Origin: Maridesulfovibrio sp.
GTDB lineage: Bacteria > Desulfobacterota > Desulfovibrionia > Desulfovibrionales > Desulfovibrionaceae
Assembly (NCBI RefSeq): GCF_963678865.1
Contig: NZ_OY787459.1
Span: forward strand, 1,454,501 to 1,518,500
Reading direction: 5' to 3'
Length of the DNA stretch: 64,000 nucleotides
Below, in pieces: positions 16,363 to 25,828 of this stretch (position 1 is its first letter; every line of letters starts with the position of its first letter). A program made the translations under genes and the position numbers. The notes under the pieces were generated by a model. The model was not told where the DNA came from and ran no database searches. It saw only the letters and a list, made by a program, of their open reading frames with translations.

Positions 16363-19026
16363 ATGAAAAACATCATCTGGATTGTAATTGATACACTCAG
16401 GTCGGATATGCTGGCCTCCTGCCTTTCCGATACAGCTGTTCCCAACGCAATTGACAAGGTAATTGAACAAGGAGTTCTCTTTACCGACGTCATGACCACC
16501 GGTGCATCAACCAGAAATACAGCACCGGCATACTTTTCTGGTCTTCGCCCCGGACTGACAGGGATGACATACCCTTCCGTACAATCCATACGCAAATTCA
16601 AAGATGATGTCATAACCGTTACCGAGCATTTTAAGCACCACGGCTACCAGACCTTCCGCTGGGCGGACAGTAGTCTTGACTCCTGCCAGCCTAAACGTGG
16701 TTTTGATGTATTTGAAGCTGGGTACCCCAACATAAGGGACACTCCCAACAAAACATACGACAATAAGAAACGTGATGATTTCATCAAAAAAGTACGCCAA
16801 AGTAAAAAACCGTTTTTCGTAAATTTTCATCTCTATTGCATACACGATTTCGATGGTGAAAAAAAATCCAGCTGGACCACAGAAGATTACCTTTACATAA
16901 TTTCCAGACAAGCAATTGAATTCAAATCGCTGTGGGATAAGATTTCCCCCGGCCCAGAAGATATTGCCGTCGTGACATCGGATCACGGCTGCATCCTTAA
17001 TGAAAACTACGTCGAATACGACAAGGCAAAACCCGGGATGTTTACCAACAACAGAACTCGCGTTTTTGCATCTTTCATTGCCGACGGACTTGTTCCGGCT
17101 AAGAAAAATGAACTGATCCGCTCAATAGACATTGCACCGACCCTGCTTGATATGGCCGTGGGGGGAGACATGAAAGCTCAGGGCATCAGCCTGAAATCAG
17201 TCCTTGAAGGCGGGCCGGTTCCTGAACTGATAGGAATAGCTGAACGTGACAATGAGGATAAAGCAAGCTGCATCACAGACTATGCATGTGTACGCAAAAA
17301 AGACTGGGTTCTATATTTCAATAATGGAAAACCTGAAGCGCTTTATTCCAATGCGGAAACAGATTACGCGAAAGACCACATGGGTGAAGGACTGGAAATA
17401 GAGAAAGAACTATTCGATTTTTATAAGCAAACAGCCCTCGATGCTCCCAGAACGGCAAAAGAGCTTTACGAACAAAACGGCCTGTCCACTGAAGACATCA
17501 GAGGAGATATTGAAGCAAGCATCCTGCTACCCGTATTAAACTGGTCAGACAAAACCAGACTGGCTATCGAATCTCTTCTCGACCAGATCCTTCATACCGA
17601 ACTTATTCTGCTGGACGCTGACCGTAGCGGCAAAGTGAAAGCAGCTGTTGAGAAACATTTTGGAGAGCGCTTGTTCCTGCGGCGCGTAGATGCAGGGGAT
17701 ATGAATCTTCAACAAATGCTGAACAAAGGCCTCGGACTTGCCACCGGCCCTTTCACTGTTACAGCCGTACCGGACTGCCAGTATACGGAAAATTTCTGCT
17801 ACAGCCTGCGTGAAAATTTTCTGACCAAGCCGCATACCGTCCTCAGTTACCCCAACCTCAAGCGTTTAATCAGTGATAACCGGGAGATGGAATACATAGG
17901 CAGCAACGAATGTTTTGATGAACTGCTCTTTTCTCGTCTGGGCAGCAGCTTCGAACACAAGGCAAATACTGCTATATTCTCCCTTCCGCATTTTAATGAA
18001 ATCGGAGCCTGCGCCATGTTCGAAACGGCAACTCTCCGCAATGCAGAAGGATTTGCCGAAAGCAGGACCGATGTACTGGGACAAACATGGCATAAGCTGA
18101 ATCGTCTCGGCAGAATCAGGCATGTCAACAAAGGACTGGTCATATCAGAAGACAAGACAATTCTCAGACCGGCAATGCCCGGTGATACAACGCTGAACAA
18201 TATTAAAATCAGCGTTATTGCCCCGCTGAAAGATGCTGCTGCAATAAAAATGATGCCCATGTTTATGGACATGCTCACCAAACAGAAAGAAAAGTCAATT
18301 GAGTTACTGGTGCTCAATTCAACAGGAAATCATGAATTCCTGACAACACTTGCCGAAAACTTTCCTAAACTGAAAACCAGGATAATAAGTTGCCCGGAAG
18401 GTGACAGCGAACTATTTAACTCCGGCCTGTTTTCAGCTCATGGTGAATATCTTTTCTGGACAGATATTTCTGATAAACTTCTGCCCCATACCCTTTCTTC
18501 ACTATTGAGTCAGATAAACGGCAAAACAGATGTTACCGCAGTAAAATGCGGCTATATCCTGCATGGCGCGGACAAATCAGCGCAAGCCGTGCAACCGCTT
18601 ACTCAAGTCCGTGAAATGATACGCGAGATTTGTGACCTCAGAGGATTACTGTATAGACGCCGCCTGCACAATGATGTGGGGATATTCAAACAGACGGCGG
18701 AAACTGAACTGGGTTGGGATATGTGTGTACGACTGGCTCTTGTAAAATCCTTTGAGTCCAGTGAGGAACCGCTGATTATTGCAGGCAGCCCTTACCAGTT
18801 CAACATGCAGCCGACCATGGAATCATATCTCAGAATACTCCGCAACACCATCAATTGCATGGGTAATAAAGTTGACATGGTCCGCCTATATGAGGACGAC
18901 TTCAGCATACATAACGCAGGCAAAGCCCGTTACATCCTTGAAGAAGAGATGAAGACAACCCTTAAGCTCATAAATCAAAGCGGAATAAAATCCGGTGCGC
19001 TGTTAAGAGTTCCCAAAACGTATTAA
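16363..19026 (+). CDS. Fusion of an alkaline-phosphatase/sulfatase-fold domain with glycosyltransferase-like domains
   Basis: This is an 887-residue protein. Residues 1-300 show the sulfatase/alkaline-phosphatase fold: WIVIDTLRSDM (metal-binding Asp), GASTRNTAPAYFSGLRPG at the nucleophile site, VVTSDHG (metal-binding Asp-His). The usual CxPSR sulfatase motif is absent and Ser/Thr occupy the position, which fits a phosphatase or phosphotransferase more than a formylglycine sulfatase. Residues about 385-560 and 620-760 each resemble a GT-A glycosyltransferase (ASILLPVLNW..., ISVIAPLKD...SGLFSAHGEYLFWTD), probably degenerate. No signal peptide or membrane span. A GT4 gene follows, so a role in surface glycan decoration is likely; the exact reaction is unknown. 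Confidence 0.7.
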   Translation: MKNIIWIVIDTLRSDMLASCLSDTAVPNAIDKVIEQGVLFTDVMTTGASTRNTAPAYFSGLRPGLTGMTYPSVQSIRKFKDDVITVTEHFKHHGYQTFRWADSSLDSCQPKRGFDVFEAGYPNIRDTPNKTYDNKKRDDFIKKVRQSKKPFFVNFHLYCIHDFDGEKKSSWTTEDYLYIISRQAIEFKSLWDKISPGPEDIAVVTSDHGCILNENYVEYDKAKPGMFTNNRTRVFASFIADGLVPAKKNELIRSIDIAPTLLDMAVGGDMKAQGISLKSVLEGGPVPELIGIAERDNEDKASCITDYACVRKKDWVLYFNNGKPEALYSNAETDYAKDHMGEGLEIEKELFDFYKQTALDAPRTAKELYEQNGLSTEDIRGDIEASILLPVLNWSDKTRLAIESLLDQILHTELILLDADRSGKVKAAVEKHFGERLFLRRVDAGDMNLQQMLNKGLGLATGPFTVTAVPDCQYTENFCYSLRENFLTKPHTVLSYPNLKRLISDNREMEYIGSNECFDELLFSRLGSSFEHKANTAIFSLPHFNEIGACAMFETATLRNAEGFAESRTDVLGQTWHKLNRLGRIRHVNKGLVISEDKTILRPAMPGDTTLNNIKISVIAPLKDAAAIKMMPMFMDMLTKQKEKSIELLVLNSTGNHEFLTTLAENFPKLKTRIISCPEGDSELFNSGLFSAHGEYLFWTDISDKLLPHTLSSLLSQINGKTDVTAVKCGYILHGADKSAQAVQPLTQVREMIREICDLRGLLYRRRLHNDVGIFKQTAETELGWDMCVRLALVKSFESSEEPLIIAGSPYQFNMQPTMESYLRILRNTINCMGNKVDMVRLYEDDFSIHNAGKARYILEEEMKTTLKLINQSGIKSGALLRVPKTY

Positions 19027-19116
19027 TGGAGTTAATTTCAGCGGACTTTTTAAAAGAACCCATAAGCCAAAAAAGACATTGAGACATTGGTCGATCTTTG
19101 ATAATTCCGGTACCCC

Positions 19117-20115
19117 ATGGCTACCCAAATAATTTACCTTACCCCGGCCGGAGCTACACTCCCCAGCGTTAGATTTCGTGTCCTGCCCTTTGTAGAGCTT
19201 GGTAACGGAAAGGGACTTGATGTTTCATGGCAACGTGTTCCTAAATCCATATTCAACCGTCTGGTTTTCTTCGCCCGTCTGCCCAAGGCAGAAATATATA
19301 TCATTCAGGCCAAACTCTTTTCCGCACAAGAAATAAATGTGCTCAAGCACAAGTGCGATATGCTCGTGTTTGACTATGACGATGCGATCTGGACAATGCC
19401 TCCGTTCGACCTCGCCAACCTCAAGAAAAGACGCAAGGCCGCCAAATGTGCCAGCCGATTCGCCAACCAGTGTGCAAAGGCGGACCTGTGTATTGCAGGC
19501 AACCGCTTTTTGGCGGAAAAAGGGCACCACTACCAAGACAATATTGCTATCATTCCCACCGGACTCGATACAAAAAAATATGTTGCAGGCCGCAACAACC
19601 GTCCAAATTCCGTACCGGTAGTCGGCTGGATGGGAACTTCAAGCTATCTCGATTGGGTACAGGAACCGATTTCCAAACTTCAGCGTCATGTCGGCTCAAT
19701 CCAATTTTCAATTATTTCCAACGCCCAATACACCGGAGAAGGAAAAGAACACGTTAAGTGGGCTGCATGGTCTTCAGAAAAAGAAGTCTCCCAGCTTCAA
19801 GCCATGGACATAGGTTTGATGCCGTTGGAAAACAACGAATATACCCGTGGAAAGTGTGGCTTCAAGATATTGCAATACATGGCGTGCGGCGTAGTTCCCG
19901 TGGCTGCAGATGTGGGTTTTAATGCCGAAATCATCGAACACGGAATAGACGGGTTTCTGGTCCGTACCCCGGAAGAATGGGAAATATACATCATGCGGCT
20001 GGCCGAAGATAATTCATTACGCCAAGCCATGGCCGAAGCTGCCCGCAAAAAAGTTGTAGCAGAGTTCGACATCAGGGTCATGGCCGATACCTTATGGCGT
20101 GCGCTCGGGGTTTAA
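19117..20115 (+). CDS. Glycosyltransferase, GT4-like (GT-B fold)
   Basis: This is a 332-residue protein with a GT-B arrangement. The N-terminal half has VRFRVLPFVELG and FDYDDAIW; the C-terminal donor half has VVGWMGTSSYLDWV, GLMPLENNEYTRGKCGFKILQYMACGVVPVAADVG and EIIEHGIDGFLV. The last two form the usual E-x7-E-like donor site of GT4 enzymes. It is 90 bases after the fusion protein on the same strand and they may share a transcript. Donor and acceptor sugars are unknown. It could serve flagellin, LPS or capsule glycosylation. Confidence 0.8.
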   Translation: MATQIIYLTPAGATLPSVRFRVLPFVELGNGKGLDVSWQRVPKSIFNRLVFFARLPKAEIYIIQAKLFSAQEINVLKHKCDMLVFDYDDAIWTMPPFDLANLKKRRKAAKCASRFANQCAKADLCIAGNRFLAEKGHHYQDNIAIIPTGLDTKKYVAGRNNRPNSVPVVGWMGTSSYLDWVQEPISKLQRHVGSIQFSIISNAQYTGEGKEHVKWAAWSSEKEVSQLQAMDIGLMPLENNEYTRGKCGFKILQYMACGVVPVAADVGFNAEIIEHGIDGFLVRTPEEWEIYIMRLAEDNSLRQAMAEAARKKVVAEFDIRVMADTLWRALGV

Positions 20116-20517
20116 GATTTCAGACCTTATCCGGCTTTTACGCCATGACCAACGAATTCATTACACGCCAACCGTCTAAGGCTCTCCAACAATATTCCCG
20201 GTGATTCCAAAAAAAATACCGCTGACCGCGCCATGCCGGACACTCCCGATCAGAGCGCAATTAGTACAGACTGGCCAGGCTCAACCACTGATAGCAACCA
20301 TCACAATCCAGTTTCTGCTTCTGTTGTATTTTTGTGGACTTTGATAGCCCGCCACTAATTCAGAATGAATTTCTACTGATTGAGAGGAAGTCTTCAGGAA
20401 GACACCCTTAAGATACTTGTTTTGAATTATTCTTATGTATAATATGTATTTTATAACTTAGGAAAAATTCATAGAGTCCGGCGTTGGCTTTGGCTGTTTT
20501 ACAAATAAGGAGTGCAA
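20116..20517 (+). other. Intergenic stretch upstream of the hybrid kinase
   Basis: About 400 bases without a convincing gene. A TATAAT at 20438-20443 is a possible -10, but the nearest -35-like TTGTTT is only 15 bases away. The rest shows no tRNA, terminator with T tract or repeat. Confidence 0.4.
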
Positions 20518-23500
20518 ATGCATTGGTTTCGGTCCATAGGGATTCGATGCAAATTGATTATAATTTTTGTAGTCATCAAGGTTTTACCCCTTATTGCGCT
20601 GGCTTGGATTGCCTGGAATGGTCTGGTTCTTTTAGGCCAGTCTGTGGAAGATAAAATTACACGCATATCTGACGATACCCATGAAACAGTAAATGCAATA
20701 GGCAACACCGCAGTTGAAAGTTCCATCAGGGCTCTGGATTTAAAATCAAGAGAAGCTATTGAACGACTGACTACAGATACAGCCCGCAGCCTTGCCGCTT
20801 TTCTCTACGACAGAGACAACGATATTCGTTTAGCTGCCGGTATTGAACCTACCGAAGAAAATTTCCACAAATTTCTCGATCCGTTGATCAGACAAGTCAC
20901 ATTGCCCTTTCCCTGGGTATTGAATGAGTCCGGTGACGCATGGGTCCCCTCAGAACCCTGCTCTGGGAATAGAGCCGTCGTCGCGCGCAATTCCAACAAC
21001 ACCAAAGATTTTCATTCCCGTCCAGCAGAGCATTGCGGGATACGGATTAATATCCCGTTGTTTCTGGAAATGACTTTTGTCGACCTTGAAGGTCATGAAC
21101 TGGTCAAGGTCGGAACATCTGACTTCCTGAGTAAAGAAAAAAAAGATATTTCGGACAAAGCCAACACATACTGCAAGGCGGAAGGCTATTTTACAGAACT
21201 CAAAAAACTGAAGCCCGGCGAAATTTATGTTTCCGAAGTTATCGGACCATACGTCGGAAGCCCGATCATAGGACCGTATACAAAGGCTTCCGCAGAAAAA
21301 AAAGGAATTCAATTTGAGCCGGAAAAAGCAGCCTACGCTGGCAAGGAGAATCCTGTTGGCAAACGATTTAAGGGGCTGGTGCGTTGGGCAACTCCGGTTG
21401 TCCGTGGCGGCAAGGTTGTCGGATATGTAACCTTGGCTTTGGACCATACGCATATAATGGAATTTTCAGACCATATCGTACCTACCGCAGAACGCTATTC
21501 CGCTATTTCCGACGCGTCCACGGGCAATTACGCTTTTATTTGGGATTACAAGGACCGCAATATTTCTCATCCTCGTGATTACTTTATCACCGGATATGAT
21601 CCTCAGACAGGCTTGCCTGCGGTGCCTTGGCTTTCTGAGGAAATGTATGAGGATTTTCTTAAGAGCGGTAAAAATATTGCCCAATGGGAGAAGACCGCTC
21701 CTGTACTCAGAAATCAATCACTTGAAAAAAAACCGGCCCGAGAACTGACAGATGCCGGATTGCTGGGCTTGGACTGTCGTTACCTGAATTTTGCTCCTCA
21801 ATGTGACGGTTGGAACAACCTGACCCAAAATGGCGGGTCCGGGTCTTTTGTCATTCTCTGGAGTGGATTATGGAAGCTGACTACTGCGGCAGCAATTCCA
21901 TATCATACCGGAAGGTATTCCGGGCCGCGTGGATTCGGTTTTGTGACCATCGGCGCCAATGTGCGGGAATTTCACAAGGCCGCTACCGATACAGGTAAAA
22001 AAATCAGCACCATGGCCACGGATTTCCAGATGGCGCTGGAAAAACAGAATGAGGAAACGCAGGAACTTCTTCACCGCACCCAAGCCAATACATCACGTGA
22101 AATCACACTTTCCACCCTGCTCATGGTGGGAGCAGTCATTTTCATTGCTATTTGGATGGCATCAACTTTGACCAAAAAAATTACAACCATGATCGCCAGC
22201 ATTCGAAAATTTCAGGCCGGGGATATGGACCAGCGGCTCAAAGTCGAATCCGGTGATGAGATGGGGCAATTAGCCCATGCTTTTAATGAAATGTCTGACG
22301 GAATTCAGAATTTGGTCGTGGATCTGCGGCAAGCAGAAGAGCAATATCGAAGTTTTTTTGAAAATGCCACCGAAGGAACCTTTCGCAGCACTCCGGAAGG
22401 ACAGCTTGTGACTGTCAACCCTGCCTTTGCCCGGCTAACGGGTTATGATTCAGTGGAAGATGTATTGGAGAATATTCAAGACATCGCTACTCAACTTTTT
22501 GTCGACCCGCAACGAAGAGAGGAAATGCTTCGGCTGCTGGAAGAACACGGCCATATACAGGGCTTTGAATTTGAAGCAAGACTGCCGTCCGGTGAAATTC
22601 GCCAGTTTGCCAACTATTGTCGTCTGATAAATGACAAGGGGCAGGTTTTCATTGAAGGCATGGTTTCTGATGTATCCCAACACAAATTGATGAAACAGGT
22701 TGAGATTGAAAAAGAAACAGCCATTCAGGCCAATAAAGCCAAGTCGGTTTTTCTGGCTAATATGAGTCATGAAATACGCACCCCTTTAAACGCCATTCTC
22801 GGCGTAACTGATTTGCTCCTTGAAACGGAACTGACCGAAGAACAGAAACAATATATTAATCTTTTCAAGACTTCCGGGGAAGGATTGCTGCGGTTGATTA
22901 ACGAGATTCTTGATTTTTCAAAAATTGAAGCCGGGCAAATGATGGTTGATAATTATGTCTTCAACCTTCAAGCGCTTTTGAAAGAAATCAAGTCATTTGC
23001 GAGTGTCCCTGCCGGAGCAGCCGGGCTGGAATTTCGTATGGAAGTGGATGAGAACGTACCGGTGTGGGTAAATGGTGACTCCTACCGGGTCAGGCAGATC
23101 TTGTTAAATTTGTTGGGCAACGCGATTAAATTTACACATGCCGGATCAGTCCTTCTGGAAGTTGAGGCTAATCCCATGGATGGAGGGATAACAGAGGTCT
23201 TTTTCAGGGTTGAAGATACAGGAATCGGAATTGATAAGGATAAGATAGAAAAGATATTTGAAAGCTTTGCCCAGGCTGATTCCTCCACAACACGCAGTTA
23301 CGGGGGGACTGGATTGGGACTGCCCATCTCAAAACGGTTGGCTGAACTTATGGGGGGAGCTATCGAAATATCATCCGGAACGGGAGGCGGGACCTCTGTT
23401 TTATTCAAACTGCCCTTCACCATACATTGTGAACCGGAGCAAACCGGCACTGAACTTGACCTTTCCCCACAAAAATCAGCCAGCAACAGGGCTAAAAAGG

Positions 23501-23853
23501 TGCTGGTGGTAGAGGATTCACAAAGCAACCGGACTCTGATTGAATTTTACCTCAAAGGTAGCGGGCATAAACTGGTCATGGCCGAGAATGGATTGGAGGG
23601 GCTTGAGACCTACAAAGAATCTCCGGATTTCGATATTATTTTCATGGATGTGCAGATGCCTATGATGGATGGTCTGGAAGCTACCAGAAAAATTCGCCTG
23701 TTCGAAGAAGAAAAAGGACTTTCTCCGGTGAAGATTGTTGCCCTGACAGCCAACGCATTTGAAGACGACAGGAATGCCTGCCTTGCAGCCGGGTGCAACA
23801 GTTTTCTGGCTAAACCGGTTAAAAAAGAACAACTGATTAACCATATCGGTTAG
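20518..23853 (+). CDS. Hybrid sensor histidine kinase (sensor-HAMP-PAS-HisKA-HATPase-REC)
   Basis: The ATG at 20518 is chosen because AAGGAG ends five bases before it. The 1111-residue order is: membrane helix (about 10-35), a very large periplasmic region of about 490 residues with cache-like parts and several cysteines, second helix (about 535-555), HAMP, PAS (about 610-735), HisKA with SHEIRTPLN (phospho-acceptor His about 751), HATPase with N, G1 (EDTGIGID) and G2 (GGTGLGLPIS) boxes, and a receiver with VVEDSQSNR and FMDVQMP (Asp about 1044). There is no Hpt domain, so a separate phosphotransfer protein is expected. It is alone in its transcript; the ligand is unknown. Confidence 0.93.
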   Translation: MHWFRSIGIRCKLIIIFVVIKVLPLIALAWIAWNGLVLLGQSVEDKITRISDDTHETVNAIGNTAVESSIRALDLKSREAIERLTTDTARSLAAFLYDRDNDIRLAAGIEPTEENFHKFLDPLIRQVTLPFPWVLNESGDAWVPSEPCSGNRAVVARNSNNTKDFHSRPAEHCGIRINIPLFLEMTFVDLEGHELVKVGTSDFLSKEKKDISDKANTYCKAEGYFTELKKLKPGEIYVSEVIGPYVGSPIIGPYTKASAEKKGIQFEPEKAAYAGKENPVGKRFKGLVRWATPVVRGGKVVGYVTLALDHTHIMEFSDHIVPTAERYSAISDASTGNYAFIWDYKDRNISHPRDYFITGYDPQTGLPAVPWLSEEMYEDFLKSGKNIAQWEKTAPVLRNQSLEKKPARELTDAGLLGLDCRYLNFAPQCDGWNNLTQNGGSGSFVILWSGLWKLTTAAAIPYHTGRYSGPRGFGFVTIGANVREFHKAATDTGKKISTMATDFQMALEKQNEETQELLHRTQANTSREITLSTLLMVGAVIFIAIWMASTLTKKITTMIASIRKFQAGDMDQRLKVESGDEMGQLAHAFNEMSDGIQNLVVDLRQAEEQYRSFFENATEGTFRSTPEGQLVTVNPAFARLTGYDSVEDVLENIQDIATQLFVDPQRREEMLRLLEEHGHIQGFEFEARLPSGEIRQFANYCRLINDKGQVFIEGMVSDVSQHKLMKQVEIEKETAIQANKAKSVFLANMSHEIRTPLNAILGVTDLLLETELTEEQKQYINLFKTSGEGLLRLINEILDFSKIEAGQMMVDNYVFNLQALLKEIKSFASVPAGAAGLEFRMEVDENVPVWVNGDSYRVRQILLNLLGNAIKFTHAGSVLLEVEANPMDGGITEVFFRVEDTGIGIDKDKIEKIFESFAQADSSTTRSYGGTGLGLPISKRLAELMGGAIEISSGTGGGTSVLFKLPFTIHCEPEQTGTELDLSPQKSASNRAKKVLVVEDSQSNRTLIEFYLKGSGHKLVMAENGLEGLETYKESPDFDIIFMDVQMPMMDGLEATRKIRLFEEEKGLSPVKIVALTANAFEDDRNACLAAGCNSFLAKPVKKEQLINHIG

Positions 23854-24062
23854 CTAAATGTTGGGAAAATGATGCGCTGTTAATCTATTCACGGTTAAAC
23901 ACAGCTGCAGGAAGAGTGGTTTAAAGTTGATATTAATCCTTATGCCCGTTAAGAAAAGTAAAGAACAATTAGTCCCAGTCTAACATAGCGTTTATACTTA
24001 AAAAAGTTAAGCACCGGGTTAACCATTCTATACCCGGCCCGGTATAACATTGGATAGTTCAA

Positions 24063-25796
24063 TTGCAGAATACTATTTTATCAAAAACCGGATTAAAACA
24101 TAGATACTCAGCGTCTTTTCCAGCCCCCCCGCTCCTCTTTGCTATTCTTGGCACAAGCTTTATTTTTCTGTGGGCCTACCTGCCCGCTTTTATCAATCCT
24201 TACATAATAAACGATGATGTCAGGCAACAGTTGTTCTGGATGCAGCGCTGGTGTCAGCCCGGGATTTATCCTGAAGACCTGCTGAGCAGCTATGCAAGGA
24301 TGTATGTTCCATGGGGAGTTCAGGGATTATACTATGCAGCGTCCTTTTTCTGCTCTCCTTTGTATTTTTCCAATATTCTGACTGGGGTGCTCTATGTCCT
24401 GACCGGTTCCCTCATCTTTCTTTCCGGTAACAGAATCGGAGACTATCGGCTTGGGCTGGCCGCATTGTGTATTTACTGGGTCAGTCCGTTTTTTCTTCAC
24501 TCCATGGCCGGAGGTTTAGCCAGAGGATTTGCCGCCCCATTGCTTATGCTCTACTTTTACGGGTGGTTGTGCCGATCCCGTATAATTCTGGGGCTGGCTC
24601 TTCTGCTGCAGTCTTTGTTTATTCCCTATATTTTCATACTCTGCGCAGGAGCCAGTGGATTAGGCTGGCTGGGATGGCTGATAGGCCTCAATTCCAGACC
24701 ATCATTCCTGACACGGATATCAGACTTCATTTTTATAGGAGGATGTTTCAGCCTTCTGCTTCTCTGGCATATGCAGATGAGTAAAGCCGGATTCGGTCCT
24801 CTCCCGACATATGCTGAAATGCTGGATAACCCGGTATATACCGCTCAGGGAAGATTTCCCATAATCCCTGTTCCATCTATTTTTTACGAACTGTTCACCC
24901 GGCCTTGGGAGAAACTTATACCTTTTAAGGATATGAGCAACTTCGCTGCTGCAAATGCACTAATTGCAATCGCTGCAGCCGCCCTTCTGGGAGCTAAATC
25001 AGCTCAGTGGAAGAAATGGCATCCCCATCTAACAGCAATTATTTGCATTCTCTTTTCCTCAGTGCTGTTGAGCCTTTTGGCTAAACTAATCCTTCTAAAA
25101 CTGTTCGTTCCATCAAGGTATCTGGAATACTCCACCGCACTGGGCTATTGTTTTCTCCTTGCAATCTGCCTTCACGGTATCATGAGACAATGGCACAAAG
25201 CCCGTAAATGGATCACTTCAATTTTGGTGGGAATTTTTTTCGTAGTCGGGATAATGCGAACCGAGCTACTCGGGCTCTATGATTATTCACCAGAGGCTGC
25301 CTTGTATGAAACGGTGCTCAGGGAGATTCCCCGCCATGCCGTCATCGCCGGAAATCCTTATCTAATGGACAATGTGCTGACTTTCGGACAACGCAATGTG
25401 CTGGCATCTTACGAATTGGCCCACCCATGGAACACAGGCTACTGGAAAAAGTTCGCCCCCCGGCTACAGGACATGCTCAAAGCGTATTATTCAGGGAACA
25501 TTGTAGAAGTCATTGATTTCTGTCTGAAATACGGAGTGGAATATATGGTGGTGGATAGAAGGGATTTCAGCAAAGCATCTCTGTCCGGCAAGCCAATGTT
25601 TGCGCCCTACGATTCTCAAATTAAGGAACAAGTAAAAGGTATCAGCACGTTTGCGTTACTCTCCGAAGATCTAAAGCGGATCGTAATCAACAAGAACATC
25701 TCCATTGTCCCTTTTCCCGTTTTCGATTCGCTTGGAACCATAGAATTCAGGTCCGGCCTGTTGGACGATTACAGCAGGATGCCGCTTGAGCGATAA
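24063..25796 (+). CDS. Polytopic membrane protein, GT-C-like architecture, unknown function
   Basis: This is a 577-residue protein with about ten hydrophobic segments and a soluble C-terminal domain of about 150 residues. The first large loop has an acidic pair in NPYIINDDVRQQLFWM, where GT-C glycosyltransferases keep their catalytic carboxylates. I do not recognise a named family and cannot show activity. The start is a TTG at 24063 with only a weak upstream GGA, so translation could begin later. It is convergent with the SLC13 gene, 32 bases apart, with no clear terminator between. Confidence 0.5.
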   Translation: MQNTILSKTGLKHRYSASFPAPPLLFAILGTSFIFLWAYLPAFINPYIINDDVRQQLFWMQRWCQPGIYPEDLLSSYARMYVPWGVQGLYYAASFFCSPLYFSNILTGVLYVLTGSLIFLSGNRIGDYRLGLAALCIYWVSPFFLHSMAGGLARGFAAPLLMLYFYGWLCRSRIILGLALLLQSLFIPYIFILCAGASGLGWLGWLIGLNSRPSFLTRISDFIFIGGCFSLLLLWHMQMSKAGFGPLPTYAEMLDNPVYTAQGRFPIIPVPSIFYELFTRPWEKLIPFKDMSNFAAANALIAIAAAALLGAKSAQWKKWHPHLTAIICILFSSVLLSLLAKLILLKLFVPSRYLEYSTALGYCFLLAICLHGIMRQWHKARKWITSILVGIFFVVGIMRTELLGLYDYSPEAALYETVLREIPRHAVIAGNPYLMDNVLTFGQRNVLASYELAHPWNTGYWKKFAPRLQDMLKAYYSGNIVEVIDFCLKYGVEYMVVDRRDFSKASLSGKPMFAPYDSQIKEQVKGISTFALLSEDLKRIVINKNISIVPFPVFDSLGTIEFRSGLLDDYSRMPLER

Positions 25797-25828
25797 CAAC
25801 CGAGATATAAATTATCTTGACTGTGAAT

